A stretch of DNA of 64,000 bases from Nisaea sp. (GTDB lineage: Bacteria; Pseudomonadota; Alphaproteobacteria; Thalassobaculales; Thalassobaculaceae). The stretch's first letter is position 1, and every line of letters begins with the position of its first letter. The stretch is from positions 1 through 64,000 of the forward strand of contig NZ_JAEPQA010000025.1 of assembly GCF_017640745.1 (NCBI RefSeq), in the 5' to 3' direction. The position numbers were made by a program, and so were the translations under genes. Under the pieces are notes generated by a model. That model was not told the origin of the DNA. It was given only the letters and a program-made list of their open reading frames with translations, and searched no databases. Below are positions 10,330 through 19,554 of this stretch, in pieces.

Positions 10330-10442
10330 CATGATCCGCATCGAGGCACTCACGGTCGTAGGAATGCGCATGGGAATGGTAGCCTAGCTGCCCGGCGAGA
10401 GCACCCATGCGCGGTAAGCAAGGCCCCGGAAGGGGCCTTTTT
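10330..10442 (+). ncRNA. Candidate structured leader RNA or small RNA ending in a terminator
   Basis: In the 338-bp non-coding gap between dapD and the MFS gene there is nested structure. A perfect 9-bp stem (10366-10374 with 10404-10412, GCGCATGGG with CCCATGCGC) encloses a 6-bp hairpin (10378-10383 with 10387-10392, one G-U pair). It is followed by a terminator at 10420-10442. With the possible promoter at 10295 this gives an RNA of about 110 nt. I match it to no known riboswitch class. It could be a free small RNA or an attenuator for the exporter gene that begins 41 nt later. Confidence 0.4.
10420..10442 (+). terminator. Rho-independent terminator upstream of MFS gene
   Basis: GGCCCC (10422-10427) pairs with GGGGCC (10432-10437) around a GGAA loop, extended by AA/TT, and runs straight into TTTTT. 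No protein-coding gene on this strand ends before it, which is why a leader or small RNA is suspected. Confidence 0.75.
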
Positions 10443-10483
10443 CGTGGTCGATTTTCCTTCTCCAGCCGAAGCCGCAAAACGCC

Positions 10484-11686
10484 ATGCCACAGCTCCCTCC
10501 CGGACCGCGTCTCTCCACGCTGATCCTGCTCTCCGCGCTCTGCATCCTGCCCATCAACATCTTCCTGCCGTCGCTCAACAACATGGCCGAGGAGTTCGGT
10601 GTCGACTACGGCATCATCGGCCTGTCGCTGGCGGCCTATGCCGGAACCTCCGCCGTCCTGCAGGTCGTGCTCGGCCCCCTCTCCGACAGGTTCGGACGGC
10701 GGCCGGTGATCCTTTCCGGCCTCGTCCTCTTCCTTGCCGCCACCGCGGGATGCATCTTCGCACCGGATGTCTGGAGCTTCCTCGCCTGCCGCATGCTGCA
10801 GGCGGTGATCGCCCCGACCTATGCCGTAGCACTGGCTGTTATCCGGGATACGACGAGCCGGGAAGAGGCGGCGAGCCGGATCGGCTTCGTCTCCATGGCC
10901 TGGGCGGTCGCGCCGATGCTCGGGCCGAGCCTCGGGGGCCTGCTTGACCAGGCCTTCGGCTGGCGCGCCAGCTTCTGGTTTCTCGAAGCCTACGGCATCG
11001 CGGTCTTCGCTCTCTGCTGGTTCGATCTGCGGGAGACCAACCTCACCCCGTCACCCTCCATCGCGACGCAGTTCCGGGCCTATCCAGATCTCTTCGCCTC
11101 GAAGCGTTTCTGGGCCTACGCGCTCTGCATGGCCTTCTCGGTCGGCGCCTTCTTCGCCTTCCTCGCCGGGGCGCCGCTTGCGGCGGGCGCAGCGTTCGAC
11201 CTGTCGCCGGCGGCGCTCGGCCTCTCCATGGGCTCGATCACCGGCGGCTTCATGTTCGGCAGCTTTCTCTCCGGCCGCTTCGCCGGACGGGTCCGGCTCA
11301 CCACCATGATGCTCGCGGGACGGACGCTCGCCTGCGCAGGCCTGCTCCTCGGGCTCGCTCTATACGCGCTCGGGATCGACCATCTGATGGCCCTGCTCGG
11401 CCCCTGCATGCTGGTCGGCGTTTCCAACGGCCTCACCATCCCGAGCGCGAATGCGGGCGCCATCTCGGTCCGCCCGAAGCTGACCGGCAGCGCGGCCGGA
11501 CTGGCAAGCGCCATCACGGTGGCCGGCGGTGCAACCATGGCCTCTGTCGCCAGTGCGGTCCTAACCGAAGACAACGCACGCTACGCCCTGCTGCTGGTCA
11601 TGCTGGGTTCGGCGACCATCGCCATGATGGCAGCTCTCACCGTGCGCCGCCTGGAGCGTTTGCGTACGGACGGGGACGACGCCTGA
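10484..11686 (+). CDS. MFS multidrug exporter, Bcr/CflA-like
   Basis: 400-residue, 12-helix major facilitator transporter of the inner membrane. The N-terminal half shows the MFS motif A as GPLSDRFGRRPVILSG in the loop between helices 2 and 3 (about residues 66-81), and helix 5 carries the antiporter-type MLGPSLGGLLDQ. This pattern fits the drug:proton antiporters of the Bcr/CflA group (bicyclomycin, sulphonamide or dipeptide export), but the substrate is not readable from sequence. The ATG at 10484 has no strong Shine-Dalgarno. It lies downstream of a terminator-ending leader, so read-through control is possible. Confidence 0.85.
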   Translation: MPQLPPGPRLSTLILLSALCILPINIFLPSLNNMAEEFGVDYGIIGLSLAAYAGTSAVLQVVLGPLSDRFGRRPVILSGLVLFLAATAGCIFAPDVWSFLACRMLQAVIAPTYAVALAVIRDTTSREEAASRIGFVSMAWAVAPMLGPSLGGLLDQAFGWRASFWFLEAYGIAVFALCWFDLRETNLTPSPSIATQFRAYPDLFASKRFWAYALCMAFSVGAFFAFLAGAPLAAGAAFDLSPAALGLSMGSITGGFMFGSFLSGRFAGRVRLTTMMLAGRTLACAGLLLGLALYALGIDHLMALLGPCMLVGVSNGLTIPSANAGAISVRPKLTGSAAGLASAITVAGGATMASVASAVLTEDNARYALLLVMLGSATIAMMAALTVRRLERLRTDGDDA

Positions 11687-11687
11687 T

Positions 11688-12392
11688 TCAGTCGGCGGAC
11701 GCTCCGGACAGTCCGTTCAGCCACTGTGTCAGGTCCTCGGTGACATGATGGACGTAAGCCTCCTCGGCCCCCTCCTTCGCCCAGTCGAGCGTGCCAGAGA
11801 GCCAGACCGTGGTCATGCCGAGCGCGGCGGCGGGCTCGAGGTTGCGGGCCATGTCCTCGACCATGACGGCGCGCCTGGGGTCGATGCCATGGCGCGAGAC
11901 AAGGATATCGTAGGGATCGGGGTTGGGTTTCGGCACGTAATCCGCCGCGACGATGTCGAACACGTCCTCGAAATGATGCTCGACGCCGATCCGCCCCATG
12001 ATCCGGCGGGCATGCGGGACCGAGCCGTTGGTGTAGATGATCTTGCGCCCCGGCAGCCGCCCGATCGCCTCGGCAAGAGCGTGGTTCGGATCGATGTCCG
12101 AGACATCGATGTCGTGAACGAAATGGAGATATTCCTCCCCGTCGACGCCATGCTCCACCATCAGGCCCCGCAGCGTCGTGCCGTGGCGCCGGAACAGGTC
12201 CTTCTGCAGCGCGCGCGCCGCCTCCTCGTCGAGAGAAAAACGGTCTTGGACATACACGGTGATGCGTTTGGAAACCCGCGCAAAGATATTGCTCCCTGCG
12301 GGATAGAGCGTGTTGTCGAGGTCGAAGATCCAGGTCTCGACCGCGTTCGGGTCCAGCATTCGCTTGTCTTTTAGGAGATTGTTATCTTTCAT
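11688..12392 (-). CDS. HAD-superfamily pyrimidine 5'-nucleotidase
   Basis: 234-residue haloacid-dehalogenase-type phosphatase. Motif I is WIFDLDNTLYPAGSNIF with the two catalytic aspartates; motif II lies in IIYTNGSVPHA (Ser/Thr), and motif IV in KPNPDPYD...VMVEDMARNL. The family includes SDT1/YjjG-type pyrimidine nucleotidases, and a homologue is commonly found beside dapD in alphaproteobacteria. The start at ATG 12392 is chosen over ATG 12359 (MLDPNAVETW), which is also possible. It converges with the MFS gene (1-bp gap) and diverges from the GGDEF gene. Confidence 0.88.
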   Translation of the reverse strand: MKDNNLLKDKRMLDPNAVETWIFDLDNTLYPAGSNIFARVSKRITVYVQDRFSLDEEAARALQKDLFRRHGTTLRGLMVEHGVDGEEYLHFVHDIDVSDIDPNHALAEAIGRLPGRKIIYTNGSVPHARRIMGRIGVEHHFEDVFDIVAADYVPKPNPDPYDILVSRHGIDPRRAVMVEDMARNLEPAAALGMTTVWLSGTLDWAKEGAEEAYVHHVTEDLTQWLNGLSGASAD

Positions 12393-12472
12393 CGCCCTAA
12401 AGTGACCATTCCGGCCTGCGCGGGCAAGCCTCCCGGCGGTCTTCACAGAGGCGCAGGACGGAAAAGGGACCG

Positions 12473-14242
12473 GTGGGGGAAATCAATGTGACTGGGCTTG
12501 AGAGCGACCATCATTCGCTGCTCGAAGAGGATCTGGCCGACTTGGCGGAACGCGACGCAGATAGGCTCCTGAAGCTGCTGGAAAACGGCGCTCCGCTGTT
12601 TGACTATCCGGGCCCGGTGATCCTGGTGGACCCCGAGAAGAAAGTTGTCGGAGCCAATCCGGCGGCGATGTCGCTGGTGCACGGGATCATGTCCGGCACG
12701 GCGCTTTCGATCACCGCTCTGGTCAGCGCGACCCTGTCGAGCGGCGGCCGGCCGCAGAACATGAAGATCCTCGACGAGGAAGCCGGACGGACAACCGATA
12801 TCACTGCCTTGCCGGTCGATGGCGGGCAGCATGTCCTGCTCTTCGGCCGTGACATCTCGCTCGATCAGAATCTCCGCAACGCCCTGGTCGAATCGCGCCA
12901 GCGCTACAAGGACCTGGTCGAGATCTCCAGCGATTTCGCCTGGGAGACCGACGCCAGCGGAAAGTTCGTCTTCGTCTCGACGGCGGGCGCGCTCGGCTAC
13001 GAGCCGGACGAGCTGGTCGGGCACGTCGCCGACGATTTCGTCAGCAAGCTGGACGGGATACAGATCGTCACCCCCTTCAGCGCGAAGGAACCCTCGACCG
13101 GCATCGAGTTCCGCTTCCGCCGCGCCGACGGATCGATCGCCGAGCTGGAGGCGTCCGCCGCCCCGCTCCATACCGAGGATGGCGAATGGCTCGGCGCGCG
13201 CGGGGTCTGCCGCGACGTCACCGAGGCGCGGCGGCGCGATGCCGCACTGGCAAAGGCGCGCAACCGCGAACGCCTGATGGCCTATATCGTCCGCACCATC
13301 CGCGACGAACTCGACCCGAAGGCAATGCTGGCCTCCGCCGCCCGCGCGATCGCCCGCTCGCTCGCCTCCGACGGCTGCGTCATCTGCCGCCGCGACGCCT
13401 CCGGCAAGCTGGCGGTCGCCGCCGAACTCGGCGATCCCCCGGAGGACTTTCTCCGGGATCTGCTTGCCGCGGAGACAGAGGGCCTGACACCGACCGTGAT
13501 CAAAGACCCGAACGGCGCCCATATACTCGCCGTGCCGACCGACTATCACCAGCGCACCAACGGTGCGGTGGTGCTCTGGCGCGACCATGCCGGCGGCGCC
13601 TGGAACGAGGACGACGCCGCGCTCATGAAGGAGGTCTCCAACCAGATCGGCATCGCCATCGAGCAGGTTGCATCGCACGAGAATCTGGAACTGCTTTCGA
13701 CCACCGACCCGCTGACCAAACTGCTCAACCGCCGTACCTTCCAGGAGCGGCTCGACGGCCGCCTCCGGAAAAAGGGAGCCGGCGGCGCGCTGGTCTATGT
13801 CGACCTCGATAACTTCAAGCTCGTGAACGACAATCTGGGCCACAAGAAGGGCGACGAGGTGCTGCTCGATGTCGCCGCGATGCTGCACGGATGCTCGGGC
13901 AAGAACGACATGCCGGCACGGCTCGGCGGCGACGAGTTCGTGGTCTGGTTCGACAACGCGGACCGGGACAAGGCGCGCGAGAAGGCCGAGCATCTTCTGG
14001 AGGCCGCCGGCACCCTCGCCAAATATGCCGTCGACGAGAACCGCAAGGTCGGAATGTCGATCGGTATCGCCTGGATCGCGCCCGGCGGCGGTATCCCGTC
14101 GGAAAATGCGGAAAACCTGATCGCCCGCGCGGACGAAGCGATGTACGAAATCAAACATGGCGGCAAGAACGCCTACACCTTTGCCCCGGACCCGGGTGCT
14201 CCCGCCCCGGACGCAAGCGGAGACCGCAGTAATGGCCGATAA
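12473..14242 (+). CDS. PAS-GGDEF diguanylate cyclase
   Basis: 589 residues, no membrane segments, so probably cytosolic. Order: a degenerate PAS-like region (~40-130), a second PAS domain (~140-260, with YKDLVEISSDFAWETDASGKFVFVS split across its start), a GAF-like domain (~280-410) and a C-terminal GGDEF domain (~415-575). The cyclase motif RLGGDEFVVW is intact at about residue 483, so it should make cyclic di-GMP. No RxxD inhibitory site is evident and there is no EAL domain. The GTG at 12473 is used; a second GTG at 12488 also has a ribosome site. The 3' end overlaps the DUF2336 gene by 11 bases, implying translational coupling. Confidence 0.9.
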   Translation: MGEINVTGLESDHHSLLEEDLADLAERDADRLLKLLENGAPLFDYPGPVILVDPEKKVVGANPAAMSLVHGIMSGTALSITALVSATLSSGGRPQNMKILDEEAGRTTDITALPVDGGQHVLLFGRDISLDQNLRNALVESRQRYKDLVEISSDFAWETDASGKFVFVSTAGALGYEPDELVGHVADDFVSKLDGIQIVTPFSAKEPSTGIEFRFRRADGSIAELEASAAPLHTEDGEWLGARGVCRDVTEARRRDAALAKARNRERLMAYIVRTIRDELDPKAMLASAARAIARSLASDGCVICRRDASGKLAVAAELGDPPEDFLRDLLAAETEGLTPTVIKDPNGAHILAVPTDYHQRTNGAVVLWRDHAGGAWNEDDAALMKEVSNQIGIAIEQVASHENLELLSTTDPLTKLLNRRTFQERLDGRLRKKGAGGALVYVDLDNFKLVNDNLGHKKGDEVLLDVAAMLHGCSGKNDMPARLGGDEFVVWFDNADRDKAREKAEHLLEAAGTLAKYAVDENRKVGMSIGIAWIAPGGGIPSENAENLIARADEAMYEIKHGGKNAYTFAPDPGAPAPDASGDRSNGR

Positions 14243-15527
14243 GCCCAAGCGACGCATGAGCGATGCGGACAAGGCCGCGTACGAGCAGGCCAAGAACATC
14301 GCCGCCAGCACAAATCTGGCGGAACGCCGGCGCCTGGCGGAAGACCACCTGACCCCGCCGGAGATCCTGTTCTTCCTTGCCGAGGACGACAATCGGGAGA
14401 TTCGCGAGGCGGTCGCCGCGAACACGGCGACGCCGCGTCACGCCGATCAGTTCCTGGCAAAGGACGAGAGCGAGGATGTCCGCTCCATCGTCGCCCGCAA
14501 GGTCGCTGCGATCGCACCCAATCTGAGCTCGGAGCGCCGCGAGAGCATCCGCAAGCTGACCGTCGAGGTGCTGGAGACCCTCGCCCTCGACCATGTCGAC
14601 CGGGTCCGGGCGGTTCTGGCCGACGCGGTGAAGGATCTTCCCGATGCACCGCCGGAAGTGATCAGCCGGGTCATCGAGGTGCTGGCGCGGGATACGACGA
14701 TTTCGGTCTCCGGCCCGATCCTCGAACATTCGCCGCTGCTCGCGGACGAGCTTCTGGTAGAGATCATCCGCAACGAGCCCGTGGCCGGCGCGATTGCCGC
14801 CATCTCCCGCCGCCAGGCCGTTTCTGAGACGGTGTCCGACGCGGTCATCGGTGCCGAGGACGACGCCGCCATCGCCGAACTGCTCGGCAACAAATCCGCG
14901 CAGATCCGTGAGGAGACGCTGGACGAGCTGATCGAGAACGCCTCCGACAGGCCGATCCTGCACCGTCCGCTGGTCACGCGGCCGAAGCTGCTCGGACGTC
15001 ACGCCCTCAGCCTGGCGCGGTTCGTCGGTTACGCCCTCGTCGCCGAGCTAAGCAAACGGGCGGATCTCGGCGCCGAGGCCTCGGCCCAACTGGCGCGCGA
15101 ACTCGAACGTCGTCTGGAAGAGAATCCGGGCCTCGCGGATGGGACCGAGGAAGGCGAGGTCATCCTGACGGGGCGAGACCGCGCCAAGAAGATGTTCGAG
15201 AATGGGACACTGACCGAAGAAGCGGTGCGCGACGCCGTGAGCGAGGGCAAGCGCCCGTTCGTTCTCGCGGCTCTGGAATGCGTCTCCGGCCTGCCCGAGG
15301 ACGCGGTGCATTCGCTCGCGTCCTCGATCAACCCGAAAGCGGTCGTCGCCCTCGTATGGAAGGCCGGATACAGCATGGAATTCGCCGTGCAGCTCCAGCT
15401 CCGGCTGGCGAACATTCCGCCGGAAAAGGCGCTCAAGCCGACCGAAGACGGAGGCTTCCCCCTCAGCGACGATCAGATGTCGTGGCAGATCGAACTGGTC
15501 AGCGAAGAGACTGACGAGACGGAGTGA
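14232..15527 (+). CDS. DUF2336 domain-containing HEAT-like protein
   Basis: 431-residue acidic, almost wholly helical protein matching the DUF2336 family, which is largely restricted to alphaproteobacteria and has HEAT-like repeats (for example NREIREAVAANTATP, VRSIVARKVAAIAP, VRAVLADAVKDLPD, each one helical pair). No catalytic motif is visible. The start is ATG 14232 inside the end of the diguanylate cyclase gene; the open frame further upstream is a shadow. Coupling to a GGDEF protein suggests it may be a scaffold or effector in the same signalling route, which is inference. An 8-bp inverted repeat without a T-run (15530-15537 with 15552-15559) follows. Confidence 0.85.
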   Translation: MADKPKRRMSDADKAAYEQAKNIAASTNLAERRRLAEDHLTPPEILFFLAEDDNREIREAVAANTATPRHADQFLAKDESEDVRSIVARKVAAIAPNLSSERRESIRKLTVEVLETLALDHVDRVRAVLADAVKDLPDAPPEVISRVIEVLARDTTISVSGPILEHSPLLADELLVEIIRNEPVAGAIAAISRRQAVSETVSDAVIGAEDDAAIAELLGNKSAQIREETLDELIENASDRPILHRPLVTRPKLLGRHALSLARFVGYALVAELSKRADLGAEASAQLARELERRLEENPGLADGTEEGEVILTGRDRAKKMFENGTLTEEAVRDAVSEGKRPFVLAALECVSGLPEDAVHSLASSINPKAVVALVWKAGYSMEFAVQLQLRLANIPPEKALKPTEDGGFPLSDDQMSWQIELVSEETDETE

Positions 15528-15564
15528 TGCCGCGGTTCGGCGCGCGGCAGTAACCGCGGCGGGA

Positions 15565-15900
15565 TCAGGAGGCGACTTCGGCCTTCGGCAGGGGCTTCTT
15601 CTCTTCCTGCCAATCGTCGCCGGCCGCGATGACGCAGGTCAGGCCGCCGGGAACCGAGATCGCGATGGTCCAGGTGCCGTTCTTCGAGCTGAAGACCTGA
15701 ACGAAATTACCGGCCCCGTCGAAACCCGAAGCGGTAACCTTCTCGCCATATTTCCCGTCAAGCTGGGCCACGAGTTCGCCATGCTGGGTGCAGAGCTGCG
15801 GCTGCGTGGCCTGCGAGGATGCCGGGATAAAGGCCATGCCGGTCACGAACGCGGCGATTGCCGCAGCCGTCCTGGTCAGGTGTTTCAACTTCCCAATCAT
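15565..15900 (-). CDS. Small secreted protein of unknown function
   Basis: 111 residues with a clear Sec signal peptide (MIGKLKHLTRTAAAIAAF then PASSQA as probable cleavage site near residue 30). The mature part is about 80 residues with two cysteines (LCTQHGELV and LTCVIAAGDD), which could form one disulphide. I recognise no named domain; similar short periplasmic proteins with the pattern KYGE.V...G...G.....F.S..GTWT are widespread in alphaproteobacteria. The start at ATG 15900 is supported by AAGGGGGAAGG directly upstream. It converges on the DUF2336 gene and has its own promoter region. Confidence 0.75.
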   Translation of the reverse strand: MIGKLKHLTRTAAAIAAFVTGMAFIPASSQATQPQLCTQHGELVAQLDGKYGEKVTASGFDGAGNFVQVFSSKNGTWTIAISVPGGLTCVIAAGDDWQEEKKPLPKAEVAS

Positions 15901-16228
15901 GCCTTCCCCCTTTCCGAGGACAGCGCCGGTTCCCAAAAAAACCACAAGCGAACGCCGGCTCTGTACTGAAAAGATAAAAAACAGCCCGTCGTTACTTCAC
16001 CCTACGATAAATTTATTTACGAAACGCAAACACAACCGGTTTGTTTTTAAACGCTCGAATTAACCAACAATCCTCGAGCAAAGGGCTCCTGCACGTCGAG
16101 AGCCGGGCAACGGGCCGAATTTCAGGCATGCCGGCGGCGTTGCGGCCCGGTACGGCCGCACCCGTCAAATTTGATTTCGGGAAGCTGGCGCCGGCCGACG
16201 GGTTTCCCCGCCGGACGCAGCGCTTCAC
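15901..16228. other. Intergenic region between small secreted protein and argB
   Basis: About 330 bp without a credible gene. The part from roughly 15960 to 16080 is strikingly AT-rich for this genome and probably holds the promoter of the secreted-protein gene on the minus strand. The remainder is the 3' side of argB; a GC-rich imperfect inverted repeat near 16127-16165 may be its transcription end, but no T-run supports this. Confidence 0.4.
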
Positions 16229-17137
16229 TCAGCGGCGTATGATCGTACCAACGCCGTGCGGGGTGAAAAGTTCCACCAGACAGGCATGCGGAACGCGTCC
16301 GTCGAAGATGACGGCGGCGCGGGCACCGGTCTTGATCGCCTCGATGCAGGTCTCGATCTTCGGGATCATGCCGCCGGAAATGGTGCCGTCCTCGATGCGG
16401 GCCTGAGCCTCTTCGACCGACAGTTCCGGGATCAGCTTGCCGTCCTTGTCGAGCACGCCTGCGACGTCGGTCAGCAGCAGGAACCGGGCGGCGTCGGAGG
16501 CCGCCGCAATCGCGCCGGCCGAGGTATCGGCGTTGATATTGTAGGTCTCGCCGTCCGGTCCGAGGCCGATCGGCGCGATAACCGGGATCAGGCCGCCGCT
16601 GGAGAAAATCTTCAGGATCTCGACATCGACGCTCGCCGGCTCGCCGACCAGGCCGAGGTCGAGCACCTTCTCGATGCTGCTGTCGGGATCGACCTTGGTC
16701 CGCGTGACCTTGCGCGCGGTGATGAGGTTCCCGTCCTTGCCGGAGATGCCGACCGCGCGGCCGCCGGCGGCATTGATCGCGGCGACGATGCCTTTGTTGA
16801 TAGAGCCCGCCAGCACCATCTCGACAATCTCGACCGTTGCGGTATCGGTCACCCGCAGGCCGTCGATGAACTCGCTCTTGATCTTGAGGCGATCCAGCAT
16901 CTTGCCGATCTGCGGACCGCCGCCATGAACCACGATCGGGTCCATGCCGACCTGCTTCAGCAGCACCATGTCGGCCGCGAAGGACTTGAAGAGCTCCTCG
17001 TCGCCCATGGCATGGCCGCCGAACTTGATCACGACCGTCTTGCCGCTGTAGCGGCGCATGTAGGGCAGCGCCTCGGTCAGGATATCAGCCTTGGAAAGCC
17101 AGGTCTGGCGCAGCTCGGTCAGTGACGGTCCGGTCAT
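16229..17137 (-). CDS. argB: Acetylglutamate kinase
   Basis: 302 residues. Phosphorylates N-acetyl-L-glutamate, the second step of arginine synthesis. The amino-acid kinase fold is shown by [15 protein letters not shown], the substrate loop [13 protein letters not shown], and the ATP-side [15 protein letters not shown] and [14 protein letters not shown]. An N-terminal helix ([26 protein letters not shown]) is of the kind seen in arginine-sensitive hexameric enzymes. The start is ATG 17137, six bases after GGGGAGG; ATG 17143 abuts that site. Last gene of the rpmH operon. Confidence 0.96.
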   Translation of the reverse strand: MTGPSLTELRQTWLSKADILTEALPYMRRYSGKTVVIKFGGHAMGDEELFKSFAADMVLLKQVGMDPIVVHGGGPQIGKMLDRLKIKSEFIDGLRVTDTATVEIVEMVLAGSINKGIVAAINAAGGRAVGISGKDGNLITARKVTRTKVDPDSSIEKVLDLGLVGEPASVDVEILKIFSSGGLIPVIAPIGLGPDGETYNINADTSAGAIAAASDAARFLLLTDVAGVLDKDGKLIPELSVEEAQARIEDGTISGGMIPKIETCIEAIKTGARAAVIFDGRVPHACLVELFTPHGVGTIIRR

Positions 17138-17153
17138 GATCATCCTCCCCTAT

Positions 17154-17792
17154 TCAAGACGCGGCCAGTGCCGCCAGCGCCGCCCGCAATTCCGGAATAC
17201 CGGTTCCCTTCTCGGCGCTCGTTTGCACGATAATAGGATGCGCCGCGACATGGGTACGCAATTCCGCCTCGGTATCGGCGATCACCTTTTCCAGCTCGGC
17301 CTTTTTCGGCTTGTCGACCTTGGTCAGGACCACCTGGTAAGACACCGCGGCCTGATCGAGCATGTCCATCATCTCGCGGTCGGTATCCTTGAGGCCGTGC
17401 CGGGAGTCGATCAGCAGCAGGACCCGCTGCAGGACGGTGCTGCCTTTCAGGTAATGCCGCAGCACATGGTTCCAGGCCGCAACCTGGCTCTTGGAGACCT
17501 TCGCGTAGCCGTAGCCGGGCAGGTCGACGATCATCAGCCGGCCGCCGAGGTCGAAGAAATTGAGCTGCTGGGTGCGGCCGGGCGTGTTGGAGGTGCGGGC
17601 GAGCGTCTTGCGTCCGGTCAGCGCGTTGACCAGGCTCGACTTGCCGACATTCGAGCGTCCGGCGAAGGCGATCTCCGGCAATCCGGCGTCCGGGAGCTGG
17701 TCGAGCCGGGCCGCGCCCCAGACGAACCGGCATTCCTGCGCGAAGAGGAGGCGCCCGGCCTCCAGCGCTTCCGGGTCCAGTTCGTCTTCCAT
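17154..17792 (-). CDS. engB: Ribosome biogenesis GTP-binding protein EngB/YsxC
   Basis: 212-residue small GTPase of the TRAFAC class needed for 50S subunit assembly. The G motifs are all present: GRSNVGKSSLVNAL (P-loop), TPGRTQ (switch I threonine), DLPGYGYAKV (G3), TKVDK (G4). The start at ATG 17792 is preferred over GTG 17795 because of spacing to AGGAACG. It lies seven bases after the yidC stop and 16 before argB, all in one operon. The engB-yidC neighbourhood is conserved in alphaproteobacteria. Confidence 0.95.
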   Translation of the reverse strand: MEDELDPEALEAGRLLFAQECRFVWGAARLDQLPDAGLPEIAFAGRSNVGKSSLVNALTGRKTLARTSNTPGRTQQLNFFDLGGRLMIVDLPGYGYAKVSKSQVAAWNHVLRHYLKGSTVLQRVLLLIDSRHGLKDTDREMMDMLDQAAVSYQVVLTKVDKPKKAELEKVIADTEAELRTHVAAHPIIVQTSAEKGTGIPELRAALAALAAS

Positions 17793-17799
17793 CACGTTC

Positions 17800-19554
17800 C
17801 TACTTCACGCCCATGCGCCACATGATGAGGCGCTGCTGGGCGATCGAGAGCAGGTTGTTCCAGGCCCAGTAGATCACCAGGCCGGCCGGGAAAGAGGCCA
17901 GCAGGAAGGTGAAGAAGAGCGGCAGGAACATGAACACCTTGGCCTGTATCGGGTCGGCCGGCTGCGGGTTCAGCTTCTGCTGCAGATACATCGTCAGGCC
18001 CATGAGGATCGGCCAGACACCGATCAGCGGAATGAAGGCCGGCGGGGTCCAGGGAATCAGGCCGAACAGATTGAAAAGCGTGGTCGGATCCGGCGCCGAG
18101 AGATCGTGGATCCAGCCGTAGAACGGTGCGTGACGCATCTCGATCGAGACGAACAGCACCTTGTAGAGCGCGAAAAAGACCGGGATCTGGATCAGGATCG
18201 GCAGACAGCCGGAGGCCGGATTGACCTTCTCCTTCTTGTAGAGCGCCATCATCTCCTGATTCAGGCGCGGCTTGTCGTCACCATACTGCTCGCGCAGGGT
18301 CTGCATCTTCGGCGTCAGCTCGCGCATCTTCGCCATCGACTTGTAGGACTTGTTGGCGAGCGGGAAGAACACCAGCTTCACCGCCACCGTGAAGATCAGG
18401 ATGGCGATGCCGAAATTCCCGACCAGCCCGTTGATCCAGGAAAGCGCATAGAAGAACGGCTTGGTGAGGAAGTAAAACCAGCCGAAGTCGACGGCGAGAT
18501 CGAAATTGGCGATGCCGTATTTCGCCTCGTAGCGGTCGAGCAGCTTCACTTCCTTGGCACCCGCGAAGAGGTGCACCTCGGCTTCGGCCGCACCGCCTGC
18601 CGGAACCGCGCGGGCAGCGCCGAGATAGTCGGTCTGGTAGCGGTCGTCCTGCTGGCGGATGGTGTGGGTGAAACGGTACTTCACCGACTCGTCCTGCGGC
18701 GGAACCAGGGCCGAGAGCCAGTATTTGTCGGTGATCCCGATCCAGCCGCCGGTGGCGGCGACCTCGACCTTGCCGTCTTCCTGAAGCTCGTCGTAGTCGA
18801 CCTCTTTCAGGGTCTCGTCGAAAACGCCCAGAGGGCCTTCGTGAAGGATATAGAATCCGGCCGTCGCCGGCGTGCCGCCGCGCGAGAGCAGGCCGTAGGG
18901 GAAGAGGGTGACCGGTGCGCCGCCCGTATTCCGTACCCGCTGCTTCACCGTGAACATATAGTCGTCGTCGATCGCGTAGGTACGCTCGAAGACCAGGCCC
19001 TCGCCGTTGTCCCAGGTGAAGGTCACCGGCTGGCTCGGGCTCAGCACTGCGCTATCCGCGGTCCAGACGGTCTTGGCGTCAGGCACTTTCGTGCCCGCGG
19101 CCTCCGGCACCCAGCCGAACTCGGCATAGTAGGATTTCGGTGCGCCGACCGGCTTCAGCAGGTGGATGTTGTCGCTGTTCCTGTCGAGGGTCTCGCGGTA
19201 ATGGGTCAGGACCGCATCGTCGATCCGGGCACCGACCGGCGAGATCGTGCCGCGCATGCCGGGCGCATCGATCCGCACGCGGTTGGCTTCGGCGGCGATG
19301 TCGCGCCGGGCCTTTGCGGCGTCGGCCGGTGACATTTCGCTGATGGCGGGAGCGACGCCACCCTGCCCGGGCACGGCAGAGGGAACCGAGGATGCGCTCG
19401 GAGCCGTTGAGCTTGCCGCCGGATCCGACGCGGCGATTTCCGCCTGCCGGGCCATTTCCTTTTCGGCCTTCGGAACCTCGTAGAAAAACTGAAAGCCGAC
19501 CAGGATCGCCACGGAAAGCACGACAGCGGCAATCAGATTCTTCTGCTCGTTCAT
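17800..19554 (-). CDS. yidC: Membrane protein insertase YidC
   Basis: 584-residue inner-membrane insertase that works alone and with SecYEG to place membrane proteins. TM1 is near the N-terminus (NLIAAVVLSVAILVGFQFFY), followed by a proline/alanine/serine-rich linker, the large periplasmic beta domain (~60-360) and five conserved C-terminal helices. The hydrophilic groove arginine is in the segment LRE...NQEMMALYKKEKVNPASGCLP and the LPLFFTFLLASFPAGLVIYWAWNN region is typical, each recognisable as YidC/Oxa1. The start ATG 19554 overlaps the yidD stop as TAATG, a sign of translational coupling. Confidence 0.97.
   Translation of the reverse strand: MNEQKNLIAAVVLSVAILVGFQFFYEVPKAEKEMARQAEIAASDPAASSTAPSASSVPSAVPGQGGVAPAISEMSPADAAKARRDIAAEANRVRIDAPGMRGTISPVGARIDDAVLTHYRETLDRNSDNIHLLKPVGAPKSYYAEFGWVPEAAGTKVPDAKTVWTADSAVLSPSQPVTFTWDNGEGLVFERTYAIDDDYMFTVKQRVRNTGGAPVTLFPYGLLSRGGTPATAGFYILHEGPLGVFDETLKEVDYDELQEDGKVEVAATGGWIGITDKYWLSALVPPQDESVKYRFTHTIRQQDDRYQTDYLGAARAVPAGGAAEAEVHLFAGAKEVKLLDRYEAKYGIANFDLAVDFGWFYFLTKPFFYALSWINGLVGNFGIAILIFTVAVKLVFFPLANKSYKSMAKMRELTPKMQTLREQYGDDKPRLNQEMMALYKKEKVNPASGCLPILIQIPVFFALYKVLFVSIEMRHAPFYGWIHDLSAPDPTTLFNLFGLIPWTPPAFIPLIGVWPILMGLTMYLQQKLNPQPADPIQAKVFMFLPLFFTFLLASFPAGLVIYWAWNNLLSIAQQRLIMWRMGVK

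Noticed and set aside
10145-10387. Short plus-strand open frames in the dapD-MFS gap
   Set aside because: No ribosome site, no recognisable protein, and they overlap the predicted RNA hairpin; treated as non-coding.
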